The position numbers and the translations under genes were made by a program. A model generated the notes under the pieces. The model did no database searches and was not told the DNA's origin. It saw only the letters and a list, made by a program, of their open reading frames with translations. From the NCBI GenBank assembly GCA_016271365.2, contig JADMNL010000028.1:97557501-97621500 (forward strand): a stretch of DNA of 64,000 nucleotides, given 5' to 3'. This DNA comes from Neoceratodus forsteri. Lineage: Eukaryota; Chordata; Ceratodontiformes; Ceratodontidae. This document shows positions 45,330 through 56,354 of the stretch, one piece after another; within the stretch, counting starts at the first letter, position 1, and the number at the start of each line of letters is the position of its first letter.

Positions 45330-48300
45330 GGAATTTTTGCACTAAATCTTCAACATGGGGTTTTTGGGACCCCTTCTCATGAATGATATCACTGTCATGG
45401 CGTTATTCGGGCCCGAAGGGTGATTTCGCAGTCACTGCACAGTCGCTGCGTGAAATCACCCTTCAGCCTGGAATAACACCATGACAGTGACATCATTCAT
45501 GAGAAGTATAAATCATGTGAATTGCAAAATTCAAAAATGACTGTTTCTGATGTCGTTGCGCGCAGTTCCTATGCACGCTCGTAAGTTCGCGAATTTTCAA
45601 TATTTTCACTCCAAATTTTCAATATTGCCATTTTAGCACACCTTCTTATGAGTAGTATAGCTGTCATTTTTCACATTTGACCCAAAATGTGTTTCCGTTC
45701 ATGTAGCGCACAATGGCGCAGTCGGTGTGCGAAATCAATGTACAGGACAAATTAAGAAAATCACAGTGACACTGTTCATGAGCAGAGGTCTTAAAATGGC
45801 AATGTTGAAAAATTTGGTGAAAAAATTCCTAAAAATGACTGTTTCTGACGTGCAGCTAGCAGTTCCTCATGCGCTTCGTAAGGTCCACAATTTTCAATAT
45901 TTTCACTCCAGATTTTCAACATTGCCATTTTATCACATCTTCTTATAGGTAGTACAGCTACCATTTTCACATCTCACTCAAAGCGTGTTTCTGCATATAG
46001 CGCACAATGGCGCAGTCGATTGTCTTGCGAGATCAATGCTCCAGGCAAATTAAAGAAAACCACAGTGACACTGTTCATGAGCTGAGGTGTTAAAATGGCT
46101 ATGTTGAAAATTTGGTGAAAAAATTCCAAAAAATGACTGTTTTACGAGCGTGCGTTGTACAGTTCCTATGCACGCTCGTAAGTTCGCGAATTTTCAATAT
46201 TTTCACTCCAAATTTTCAACATTGCCATTTTAGCACACCTTCTTATGAGTAGTACAGCTGTCATTTTTCACATTTGACCCAAAATGTGTTTCCGCTCATG
46301 TAGCGCACAATGGCGCAGTCGGTGTGCGAAATCAATGTACAGGACAAATTAAGAAAATCACAGTGTTACTGTTCATGGGCAGAGGTCTTAAAATGCCAAT
46401 GTTGAAAATCTGGAGTGAAAAGAATCGTGACCTCTGGCGTCGCGTGAACTGCATAATCTGCGGCGCTAAATAAATCGCCAATTTCAATATTTTCACTCCA
46501 GATTTTCAACATTGCCATTTTATCACACCTTCTTATGAGTAGTACAGCTACCATTTTCACATCTCACCCAAAGCGTGTTTCCTTTATGGCGCACAATGGG
46601 CTTGGTCGGTGTCTTGAGATCAATCTCTGAACCAAATTAAGAAAACCACAGTGACACTGTTCATGAGCTGAGGTGTTAAAATGGCTATGTTGAAATTTGG
46701 TGAAAACATTCCAAAATGACTGTTTTACTTAGCGCAGCGTTGTACAGTTCCTGCGCACGCCTCGTAGTCGACTTCTTCAATATTTTCACTCCAGATTTCC
46801 AACATTGCCATTTTACCACACCTTCTTATGAGTAGTACAGCTGTCATTTTTCACATCTCACCCAAAATGTGTTTCCGCCCATGTAGCCCACAATGGCGCA
46901 GTCGGTGTGCGAGATCAATGTATGGGGCAAATTAAGAAAATCACAGTGACACTGTTCATGAGCTGAGGTGTTAAAATGGCAATGTTGAAAATTTGGTGAA
47001 AAAATTCCAAAAAATGACTGTTTTACGAGCGCGCGATGTACAGTTCCTATGCACGCCCGTAAGTTCGCGAATTTTCAATATTTTCACTCCAGATTTCCAA
47101 AATTGCCATTTTGACACACCTTCTTATGAGTAGTATAGCTGTCATTTTTCACATCTCACCCAAAACGTGTTTCCGCCTATGTAGCGCACAATGGCACAGG
47201 CGGTGTGCGAAATCAATGTACGGGATAAATTAAGAAAATCACAGTGACACTGTTAACAGTGAGCAAAGGTCTTAAAATGGCTATGTTGAAAATTTGGTGA
47301 AAAAATTCCAAAACATGACTGTTTCACGAGCGTGCGTTGTACAGTTCCTACGCACGCTCGTAAGTTCGCGAATTTTCAATATTTTCACTCCAGATTTTCA
47401 ACATTGCCATTTTACTACACCTTCTTATGAGCAGTACAGCTGTCATTTTTCACATCTCACCCAAAATGTGTTTCCGCCCATGTAGCGCACAGTGGCGCAG
47501 TCAGTGTGTGAAATCAATGTACAGGACAAATTAAGAAAATCACAGTGACAATGTTCATTAGCAGAAGTCTAAAAATGGCTATGTTGAAAATTTGGTGAAA
47601 AAATTCCTAAAAATGACTGTGTTATGAGCGTGCGTTGCACAGTTCCTATGCATGCTCGTAAGTTTGCAAATTTAATATTTTCACTCCAGATTTTCAACAT
47701 TGCCATTTTATTACACTTTCTTATGAACAGTACAGCTGCAATTTTTCATATGTCGCCCAAAATGTGTTTTTGCACATGTAGCGCACAATGGTGCTGTTGG
47801 TGTGCGAAAGCGATGTTTAGGACAAATTAAGAAAATCACAGTTACACTGTTCATGAGCAGAGGTCTTAAAATGGCTATGTTGAAAATTTGGTGACAAAAG
47901 TCCATAAAATGACTGTGTTACAAGTGAGCATTGCCCAGCTTCCACGCACCCTCGCTAGTTCATGACTTTGTAATATTTTCAGTCCAGATTTTCACCAGTG
48001 CCATTTTTCCACACTTCCTTATGAACAGTACAGCTGTCATTTTTCACAACATGGCTGAAGTGTGTATCCACACTTTCAGCGCAGAGAAGAGTGGTCGCTG
48101 TGGGAAATCATTGTTCAGCACAGATAAAGAAAATCACAGTGACACTGTTCATGATTGGAGGCACCAAAATGCCTGAGTTGACAATCTGCTGTAAAAAATC
48201 CCCAACCTAATTATATTATGGGTGTGCGTTGCACAGTTTCTATGTACGCTCGTGACTTCACCATTTTTTTAAATATTTTTACTACAGATTTGCAACATTG

Positions 48301-48480
48301 CCATTTTTTACACCTCCCCATGAACAGTACAGCTGTCATTTTTTACATCCTGTTCGGAATGTTTTTGCACCTGTGGTGCTAAATGCGTAGTCACTGTGCA
48401 TAAGCAGCTTTCGACTAACAAACTGATATTCCCCCTGTTCATGAGGTGGGGTCACAAAAAAAACATGTTGAAAATTTGGA
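45330..48480. repeat. ~298 bp tandem array of palindromic units in copy F
   Basis: Each unit holds two half-units in opposite orientation. CAACATTGCCATTTTA...TATGAACAGTACAG is answered by ...CTGTTCATGAGCAGAGGTCTTAAAATGGCTATGTTG about 170 bp later. Between units lies a stem TACGAGCGTGCGT...ACGCACGCTCGTA (best at 46143-46180 and 47324-47362), and inside each unit GCGCACA...TGTGCG. CpG is retained in these stems more than around them. The same unit occurs in all six copies with fewer repeats. Confidence 0.85.
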
Positions 48481-48972
48481 GTGAAAATAGCAACAAATGC
48501 CTGAGGTATTAGGGTTTCCAACCATAACGCCCAACCCTGTAGAGAATGACAGGCATCAGGGGTGTGACTTGGGATTCTTGCCTGTGATGCTCATACCATT
48601 CCACACCCTGCAGTCAGTGAGAGGCATCAAGGTATGCCTTGGACTCTTCGGCCCCAAACTTCACCCCATTCTCCTATATTGCACCCATCTCACCATATTT
48701 CCTAATGAAATGGAGTGCGCATAAGGGCCAAAGACCCCAAGGAACACCGTGACACTTGTCAGTGTCTGCAGGGTGGGGTGTGGTGAAATGGCGTGGCCGT
48801 TATGCCTGACAACCCAAACGCACACCCCAATGCCTGTCACTCTCTGCAGGGTGGTGGTGGGGTTGGCTTCAGTTCAATACTTCACTGCCATTCCTATTAC
48901 GCAGCTCTGTAACATCTACACTACCACTGCCAATACCAGCAAGCAAACATTCGGCATTGACAAATGCTTGTT

Positions 48973-49085
48973 ACTATTAGCTATTACCATCCTACTGGTA
49001 ATTCCGCATGAATGAAGTTTAACAATCACTTCCCGTAAGTATGAAGGAGAAGAAATAACTTGCTTAACTTGGCGTAAATGACCCG
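48973..49085. other. short unassigned spacer
   Basis: It lies between copy F and the 3' tail of LINE-X, and nothing is recognised in it. Confidence 0.4.
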
Positions 49086-49460
49086 TATTTTATTTATTTA
49101 TTTATTTATTTGCTTTTGTTTACCAGGTAAGCACACTAGACAACTAGGTGCCTATTTTTAGGTGCGACCCGGCAGAGTTACAGAACATACAAAAACATGA
49201 TACAGAGTCAAGGTAACATACAGGAGCCGCAGGCTCCGACAAGTGGGTGGTACAACTCAGTCTCAAACAAGGTGAGGTAAGTAGTCTAGCTACAAGTTAC
49301 ATAACAGCATAGGGTGGTGGAATATTAACAAATAACTAGTCACGGCTGGAGATGAGTATTAGAGAACAGCACAAAAGAAAAAAATAAACATCAGGGAATT
49401 TGCAGAGCATACAAAAAACATGATACAGAGTCAAGGTAACATACAGGGCCGGAGGCACTG
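49086..49460 (-). mobile_element. LINE-X, 3' UTR and tail
   Basis: On the minus strand it ends GTTTACCTGG reversed into CCTGGTAAACAAAAGCAAATAAATAAATA, a (TAAA)n tail at 49090-49111. A ~222 bp unit starting CATACAAAAACATGATACAG occurs at about 49186 and again at 49408. The same unit resumes at 56355, because a 6.9 kb insertion splits the second copy. This links the segment to the LINE body at 56.4-60.3 kb. Confidence 0.75.
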
Positions 49461-50815
49461 TGGAGCCCGAGCTAACTGGAAGCAACTATAATAAGCTCCT
49501 ACAAAACTTAATTTAAATCTGTTAAAATCGGCAGTTTTATCTCTTTCTTTCTTGTAATCGGGGTTATCAACAGATAAAGGACCATCTTCTCAAGCAGGAT
49601 GGGTAATCCTAAATGGGATAAAGCTTCAGGAGGCCCTGAAAAAAAACAAGGGTTCCGGCGCTGCTCAAACTGCACGATTAACCGCAGCGGAGGCCTTCTC
49701 TCCCACGGGTAGGGGATCCGAAGAAACGCTGGACTCATTGGGAATTAAACTGCAAAAGCTGATTCAATCGGTGTCGGATCTTTCCCAGAAGGTGGACAGT
49801 TTTAATGGAAGAGTATTAATATTAGAGACAGTGATGGATTCATTAAAAGGGGAGTTTCAAGAAGTCCGGAGACAAGCTGAGGTTGCTAATGGAGCGACCT
49901 CCCGCATGGCTACCGAAGCACAGCATCTGAAAACTCGCCTGGAGTCATTAGAGAATCAGGTCCACTCCGCAACCTACGTCTGCTAAGGATACCAGAGGGC
50001 TCAAAGGGGGATCACCCCATCCTATTTGTAAAAGAATGGCTTACGGAAAAGCTGGTGCCTGAAGGAACAGAACTCATAGTTGGAATTCAGAAGGTTTACA
50101 GAGTTACGCCAAGAGGAAGACAAAATGGAGTGGAACCTCGCACTTTGATGGTGGTAACAGCGGGGGCAGGAGTTTGTGATCGGATTTTGCAGCTTGCCTG
50201 GAGGGCAGGTCCCCTGATGTATGAAGATAAGCAGGTCTACATTTTTCCTGATGTCAGTTATGCGACCCGACAGCTCAGGAAGAAATTTGATGGCGTTCGA
50301 CGTGTTCTCAGAGAGGCAGGGGTCCCACACACTATTATTTTTCCAGCACGTCTGAGGATCACCTTTGAAAATAAAATTTGTATATTTTCAGACCTTGCTG
50401 ATGCTGGTAAGTGGGCAGCAAAACTGGCTTCTAAAAGAGACTCTGTTGAGGAACTTGATCCCGAGGGGGTATAAGTAGGAACCTGAGCTGATCGTTCACT
50501 TGCGGAATGACTCTGTTTGGGGTATGAGAACTGCCAATTGCCAATATTTGAACATCAATTTGTGAATCTATATTTTGAGAGATTCCTGCTACTTGTTGCT
50601 TATGAAAAGGAGCAGTTAATTATTGTGTCTCATTCTGTACCAAAAGTTCACTTCCAGGTATAAATATGGGGAGATTGTTAACCTTAAGGTTTTTTCTCAT
50701 GGCATTGCAAGGTCCCGTAGGGACAAGCTAACTTTTTGTTCAAGGGATATTGCTGGACAACTATTATTTTAGGAGCCTGCCATGAAGCTCTTGGACTTGA
50801 TAACACAGCAACTTA
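49461..50815 (+). mobile_element. L1-like element, 5' part with ORF1 only
   Basis: It is bounded on the left by LINE-X sequence. GGTAACATACAGG at 49435-49447 is repeated at 56355-56367, directly after a 12-A tail, which is the target duplication and poly(A) end expected of L1. A 5' UTR-like stretch leads to ORF1 (49598-50474). About 330 bp of non-coding sequence follow, up to the GC-rich start of LINE-Y. Its 3' part resumes at 56156. No ORF2 is present between ORF1 and the 3' UTR, so the element appears to be ORF1-only. Confidence 0.7.
49598..50474 (+). pseudogene. L1 ORF1 protein (RNA-binding chaperone), two frameshifts
   Basis: The start ATGGGTAATCC (49608) is followed by an 8-A run at which the frame shifts. 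A coiled-coil region follows (49738-49965: LIQSVSDLSQKVDSFNGRVL, LKGEFQEVRRQAEVAN, LKTRLESLENQ). A second shift near 49965 leads to the RRM and C-terminal domain (49969-50474: LRLLRIPEGSKGDHPILFV, ELIVGIQKVYRVTPRGR, RTLMVVTAGAG, GPLMYEDKQVYIFPDVS, KFDGVRRVLREAGV, PARLRITFENKICIFSD). This order (coiled coil, RRM, CTD) is that of L1/Tx1 ORF1p, a trimeric RNA-binding protein. The domain sequence is well preserved. Confidence 0.85.
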
Positions 50816-51660
50816 TCTGAGGAGGACCCTTGTTGAACGCCCCCGCACCGAGCGCCGAGGCCAGTCTCCGCCAGCGGGCGGGCGGCACCTCAGCCGGCAC
50901 CTAGCTCCACAGGCCGAGAGACCCTCCAGGAAAGAGGAGGACCCTTGTTGAGTGCCCCCACCGGCGCGAGGCCAGTCTCCGCCAGCGGGCGGGCGGCACC
51001 TCCAGCCGGCCCTAGCTCCACAGAGCGGAGAGACCCTCCAGGAAGAGGAGGACCCTTGTTGAGCACCCCGCGCAGTGCGAGCCAGTCTCCGCCAGCAGGC
51101 AGGCGGCACCTCCAGCTGCGCTTAGCTCCACAGAGCCGAGAGACCCTCCAGGAAAGGTACGCAAAGTCAGCAACCACTGGAAAGCTTAGCCTTCCACGGC
51201 TTTTGCCTCTGATTGGTCCCCGCTGCTCCTGGTTTTCTTCTTTGTTAGACTTGCTTTTTATCATCAGGAAGAGTTTTTTTGGGGTATTGCTTGTACAGAT
51301 TTACACAAAAAGAGCTGAACTCTGTAATTGTGGGGAGGGGAAAACTGTGACAGATGTTGTTTTGGAAAAAAAAGTAATTACAGCCTTCCTGTGTTTAGAT
51401 TGCATAGCCAGACGCTTTGGCGCCTCAACCCCCACCCCTGGCCTTTCTAATGCTAATCTTTGGCCCCCCTGCTGCTCAGCTTGTACCTGAGCTGTAAAAC
51501 AGTTAAAATCAAGCTGCTCTCTCTTGTCTCCCCAGAGGACCTTGTTGGCGCCCCGCACGGCCGAGGCCAGTCTCCGCCAGCGGGTGGGCGGCACCTCCAG
51601 CCGGCGCCTAGCTCCACAGAGCCGGACAGACCCTCCAGAAAAGGTACGGCAAAGCCGCAA
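50816..51660 (+). repeat. GC-rich 5' monomers of LINE-Y (likely promoter region)
   Basis: Three tandem ~113 bp units begin GAGGACCCTTGTTGA at about 50820, 50934 and 51047. Each contains GGCCAGTCTCCGCCAGCGGG and CCAGCCGGC-type CpG-rich sequence and ends AGACCCTCCAGGAAA. A fourth unit lies at about 51536-51648 after a 375 bp spacer with TGATTGGTC (CCAAT-like). The monomer layout is like promoter repeats at the 5' ends of several LINE families. Promoter function is inferred. Confidence 0.55.
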
Positions 51661-52065
51661 TTTTTATGCCCACCCGCTTTTCCCCCTCTTCTACACTTTC
51701 TTAAGTAGACACTTTCCCGCTAACGTTACTAAAACCACGCCCGCTGCGTCTTGCTGACCTATAGCCTGCCATATATCCCTTATTGATACCAAACAGTCAA
51801 TTACCATAATACTCTCCACACTGTCTATTCTTATGACACGTCTAGACTAGGTAACCACCTAGCATCAGGAAAGGCGCACTACCCTAGCCATCTTATATGT
51901 CGCCTTTAGTCGGTTCCATAGAAATCTCGCATCTCACTGCTTACCAAACCTCGTTTTTCATTGCTAGAATAGACACCCTCCATTAGTAACTGAGTAGGCA
52001 CCCATTACTGGCTAAATACACCTCTTTCACAGTCCATGATATAGGTACTGTGAGCAAATCATAAG

Positions 52066-52512
52066 ATGTTACTTATAAAAACTCTGGTCATCTTCATAAT
52101 GGGGATCTTTCTTTGGAGCCTCCTAGTACTTCTACTATTACCTGAACTAAGTAAAAGATGCAGGCAGCCACAGGATGCCACGCAGAGTGCAGATGCCACG
52201 TTCTCGTCCTGCTGCAATTTCACAACAGCCCCAAGAGATTGGATATGTACCTATGACCTCCCATTGACACAATGTTATCCATTTCATATTTACTACGGAG
52301 GGACACAGTCGGCCCTGCATTCGATTAGTGCCTGTCTCCAAATGCATACAGAAATAGATTCCACGCTTATCTCTGTTAAAGTATTAATCTTTTCTCTTAC
52401 AAGAGGATGTAGAACTGAATCTGGATGGCAAATAAGAATGCAACAGAATAAAAAAAAAATAATAAAAAGACATCTACAAGAACCTATACCCTATCTCTGG
52501 CGGCAACTATGA
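52066..52512 (+). CDS. LINE-Y ORF1: small membrane or secreted-type protein
   Basis: An intact 148-codon ORF starts at ATG 52066. Residues 1-27 form one strong hydrophobic segment (IFIMGIFLWSLLVLLLLP) followed by KRCR, as in a signal anchor or signal peptide. The rest has seven cysteines after that segment, an NFT glycosylation sequon, and a basic tail (NKKKIIKRHLQ). No RRM, esterase, zinc knuckle or coiled coil is visible, so it is unlike the usual LINE ORF1 proteins. Its stop codon overlaps the ORF2 start as ATGA (52509-52512), suggesting coupled translation by termination-reinitiation. The function is unknown. It could be a chance frame, but its length, position and overlap argue against that. 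Confidence 0.6.
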   Translation: MLLIKTLVIFIMGIFLWSLLVLLLLPELSKRCRQPQDATQSADATFSSCCNFTTAPRDWICTYDLPLTQCYPFHIYYGGTQSALHSISACLQMHTEIDSTLISVKVLIFSLTRGCRTESGWQIRMQQNKKKIIKRHLQEPIPYLWRQL

Positions 52513-55460
52513 AATTACTGCTCCTACTACTAATATGCTTAGGGAATGTGGAACTTAACCCCGGGCCACCAGGGACTTTCACTGCACCCTCAGAACTAGC
52601 AAAGATTAAAGGACTAAGCCTTCTACATATTAATGCATGTAGTCTACTAAAAAAAATCACATTGCTCCAAGCCTGGGTTAGCCACTCACTCCCTGACATT
52701 CTGGTAGTGTCTGAGACATGGCTTAGACCTGACACAGCTGACAGAAACATAAACTTACTTAACTAACAAACATTCAGAGCTGATAGACAAACAAGAGGGG
52801 TAGCAAATATATGTAAAGGCCAACCTATCTGCAACTTGTCTTGACTCTTATTCTATGGCACAAGAATCGAGTGCCTATCCTCAAAATAGCTCTTTCCAAC
52901 AATACCTCGCTGCAACTGATTGGCTGTTATAGACCTCCCTCAGCTGGCCTCAAGATTCTATCCCACTTGGGTGACTTGATCAAACAGGGGAATGAAGAAA
53001 CCATAATTATAGGTGACTTAAACCTAACCTGGCTTTCTAAGGCAGCTACACCATTAATATCATTCTGCGACACATATGGGCTTACACAGCTCATAAATGA
53101 ACCTACTAGAATAAACAAAAAGAACCCACAAAATAGCACACTTTTGGATGTACTTTTAGTGAGTAAACCTCACCTCTTCTCGCACACTGGAGTACTGTTC
53201 AATGACATTAGTGATCATTGTTCTATTGCTGCAATTAGGTCAGCATGTAAGATTTCATCCCCCACAAAATTCTTGTTGAGGAGATCGAAAAAGAACTTCA
53301 ACATTGATGCATACCTGGACGATATTAAACACTCCAAGGTGCAAGAATTCTATCTAGCGAATACAATGGAGATTGCATATGGTGTTCTAAATGACATTAT
53401 CACAGATGCTCTAAACATTCATGCACCAGTCTCTAAGCTACGTATTAAAAATAAAACCTGTCGATGGTTCAATTCTGACCTTAAATCCACCCTTCTCGAA
53501 AGAGACAAGCTTTGGAAAAAGGCCGAAAACTAAATTAGCTACTGACTGGGAGCAATTCAGAAAAAGCCAGGAATCTCTGTACCAAGAAAGTCACGAGACA
53601 CAAAAGCTGCATATTACATGGCTGAATTAGACTCCTCATACTGCAACCCTGCCAAGTTTTGGAACACTATAAAAGATATAATTGGCCATGTCCCAAGTAA
53701 CTCACTCCCAGCAAAACTACAATGTGGAAACAGAACCATCAGTGATAGAATAGAAGTATTGGAAGCCTTCAATAATCATTTTACAACTGCTGGGCTAGCA
53801 TTCGACTCCTCTCCAGCCAACCAATTGAGAGTACATCTAGGGATTAAGGACACTGACGTAAGGGTGACTGACTCCACTTTCTCCTTCACTCCAGCCACGC
53901 TGAAGCAAGTCGAAGACCTAATCTTACAGTTGGACATTAAAAAGAGTGCAGGTGCAGACTCCCTTGACCCATACTTCTTAAAAATTGCCATACATGTATT
54001 AGCAGTACCAGTAACCCATCTGTTTAACCTTTCTCTACAGTCAGGAGTTATCCCAGCAATCTGGAAAACCGCTCAAGTGATTCCACTACTGAAAGCCGGG
54101 AATCCCACAGACCTTAATAACTACAGACCAATTTCCATTCTTACTGTGCTGTCCAAACTACTCGAAAAATTGTGAGCACCCAGCTAAGAGAATACCTAGA
54201 AGTCAACAATCTTCTAAACCCAGCACAATCTGGTTTCAGAGCAAACCACAGTACCATAACAGTTGTTGCAAAGTCACCAATGACTGGCAACTTGAATTGG
54301 ATAAAAAATTGTGTATGTGCTGTCTTCTTAGACCTAAGTAAGGCCTTTGATACGGTTGACCATGACCTGCTCCTCCTCATTGAGATCAATTGGACTTGAC
54401 ACCAATTCCATTAGATGGTTTAACAACTATCTTACAGGAAGAACCCAGCAGGTAAAGGCCGAAGGAGATTTATCCCCACTCAGACCAATTACAAAGAGGA
54501 GTACCACAAGGATCTATTCTTGGCCCTATCCTCTTTGCCATATATATCAATAGCATTGACATAAATCTTACCACAGCCACTGTACACCTGTTTGCTGATG
54601 ATACAGTACTGTATGTCAGTCACCCTTCTCCTATAACAGCCTGCAAAGAACTACAGGCAGAATTCGACCTACTGCAACTCCAGCTGCTGGAAAAAAAACT
54701 ACTATTGAATGCAAAAAAAACTAAGGCAATGTTTTTCCCCACAGGTGCAGGTAGGATACTCAATCCCATTTGATCTTCCTAAATTATCCACTGCACTTGG
54801 TGAAAATCTTGAATATGTCACAAAATTCAAATACCTGGGGGTATGGCTAGATAGTAGACTAGACTATTGAGAACATCTGGAAGAACTGCTAAAAAAGCTT
54901 AGACAAAGAATTGGACTTTACTATAGAATAAGGCACTTCCTTACAAGTGATTCAAAAAAGAAGATGGTCCAGGCCACATTCCTCTCAGTACTAGACTACG
55001 CTGACTTCCCTATAGCCACTGTTCCACGGTATGCTTGAACAAATTAGACACACTATACCACAGAGCTTTGAGGTTTATCACAGACTTACCATACAGTACT
55101 CACCACTGCTTGCTATACTCCCGCAGTTGGTTGGACCTCGCTTCAATATAGAAGGGATAGGAATGCATTACTTTGGACTTACAGAGCAATATCACAGCAG
55201 CTCCCAAAATATATTTCAGACTGTTTTTTACAAGCCACATCAAGTAATTATGCTCTAAGAAGCCTGAACTTCATTACTCTGAAAGTGCCTAAGTTCCACT
55301 CTAGACATGGCAGACATGCTGTTAATTATGTGTTATCTACTCTATGGAACATGATGCAGAAGACACTGAAAGTGAACAAGCTCATATCTATCACAGCCTT
55401 CAAATATCTATACAACAAGATATTCAAAGAAAAATGTAACTGCTTCCGCCAACATTAGAC
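52509..55460 (+). pseudogene. LINE-Y ORF2: endonuclease and reverse transcriptase, broken
   Basis: ORF2 starts at the ATGA overlap with MKLLLLLLICLGNVELNPGP, a hydrophobic leader plus a 2A-like box (canonical DVExNPGP, here NVELNPGP). The endonuclease follows: LSLLHINACSLLKK, DILVVSETWL, a stop at 52764, then LIGCYRPPSAG, IIIGDLNLTWL and FNDISDHCSIAAI. The RT comprises NNYRPISILTVLSKLLEKL (54119-54175), QSGFRANHSTITV, VFLDLSKAFDTVDHD (motif A), VPQGSILGPILFAIYI (motif B, after a frameshift near 54495) and HLFADDTVLYVS (motif C, near 54590, intact). The C-terminal part reads KFKYLGVWLD near 54825. At least five stops or shifts make it inactive. Confidence 0.85.
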
Positions 55461-56155
55461 TAACCTTCCATCTCTCTCCCCAGCTGGACGACCATTTAAG
55501 GTAGCTCCCCAGCACCCTACGAGCAGTTACCTCACATTTCATAAACCTTTACTACAATCCATCCTTCTTATTCATTATATACTTAGTCTCCTACACTCTC
55601 AGCTTTTACTTCCTCAGTCTGACCCCTCCTCCCCTCTAGACCCACTATTGATCCCTCTCTGGCACAGCTTTTTCCACTCCTCCCTCCCCCATCCTTTTTC
55701 CCTACTCCTGGCCACAACACATGTATACACCCATTCATCCCCTTGTCATCAAGCTTCACTGTACTTAAGCATCTACAAATTACTCCTGTACATATATCTT
55801 CCAGCTGTCCATACAGCTCATCACCTGAGTTTAAAATTATCTAGTAAATCCCTGACACACTTAACCTTTCACCAAAAGTGCTAGTCTTTAAAGGGTCTTC
55901 CATTACAAGCTGGCTATTTCATGAATCATGTATATATGTAATATATTTCTTGTTGTTAGCTTTTCAATGTACTGTGTCATGGAGTTAATGTTTTTGTATT
56001 CATTGGCTATCCCCTCAAAGTTGTGCTTACTCTGCATGTTTATATTTCATATAAATTGTATCTTGACCTTACCAGGTCCATCTTGCAAATGAGCATTGCT
56101 CAAAGATGTTCGCCTGGATAAATAAAGATTTGATTGCTTGATTGATTGATTATCG

Positions 56156-56354
56156 AGACTCTTTACTCTATTTCTTACTATTAACATAAGGATCCCCCCA
56201 ATGTGGTACATATATATAGTGGATGCACCTGTAACTGTTATTAAAGGGCTAACGGCCCTATTTGTGGTGTGTTTGGTGGACTGTTCACTGTATGCATTTC
56301 CATGAATCTATATGTATGGAAAATAATATAAAAATAAAGTATAAAAAAAAAAAA
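56156..56354 (+). mobile_element. L1-like element, 3' UTR and poly(A) tail
   Basis: Downstream of the LINE-Y tail, the sequence runs to AAAAATAAAG and a 12-A run at 56343-56354, followed directly by the target duplication GGTAACATACAGG. This gives the 3' end of the element that began near 49461. Confidence 0.7.

Larger units (their letters stand above)
44491..48972 (-). mobile_element. composite hairpin-array element, copy F (longest, both ends)
   Basis: On the plus strand the right end comes first: ATGTTTGCTTGC at 44492-44503, then the perfect hairpin CTTGCACACATGTGCAAG (44499-44516). After an (AC)n run (44757-44780) come hairpins such as CCACGCTGGGGCCCACCCCAGCATGG (44850-45065) and the intron module (45091-45184). 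The conserved block is followed by ten ~298 bp units, with CATTGCCATTTT or equivalents starting at about 45624, 45921, 46221, 46511, 46804, 47102, 47403, 47699, 47996 and 48297 (spacing 290-301). The CTGCAG palindromic block (48510-48880) and the left end with inverted GCAAGCAAACAT (48939-48950) close the element. At 4.5 kb it is longer than D only through extra array units. Confidence 0.85.
50816..56155 (+). mobile_element. LINE-Y, near full-length Jockey-superfamily LINE
   Basis: A GC-rich 5' region with tandem monomers (50816-51660) is followed by an AT-richer leader, ORF1 (52066-52512), ORF2 (52509-about 55460) and a 3' UTR. It ends in CTGGATAAATAAAGATTTGATTG and a (TTGA)n tail (about 56133-56155). 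It lies inside the ORF1-only L1, whose 3' UTR resumes right after the tail. ORF2 is broken by several stops and frameshifts, while ORF1 is intact. The RT signature (NNYRPISIL, LDLSKAFDTVDH, FADDTVLYVS) is close to the LINE at 28-30 kb. I would place both near the L2/CR1/Crack/Rex assemblage without choosing. Confidence 0.8.

Noticed and set aside
45330..48480. Centromeric or telomeric satellite
   Set aside because: The array has only about ten units and is bounded by the same ends as five dispersed shorter copies.
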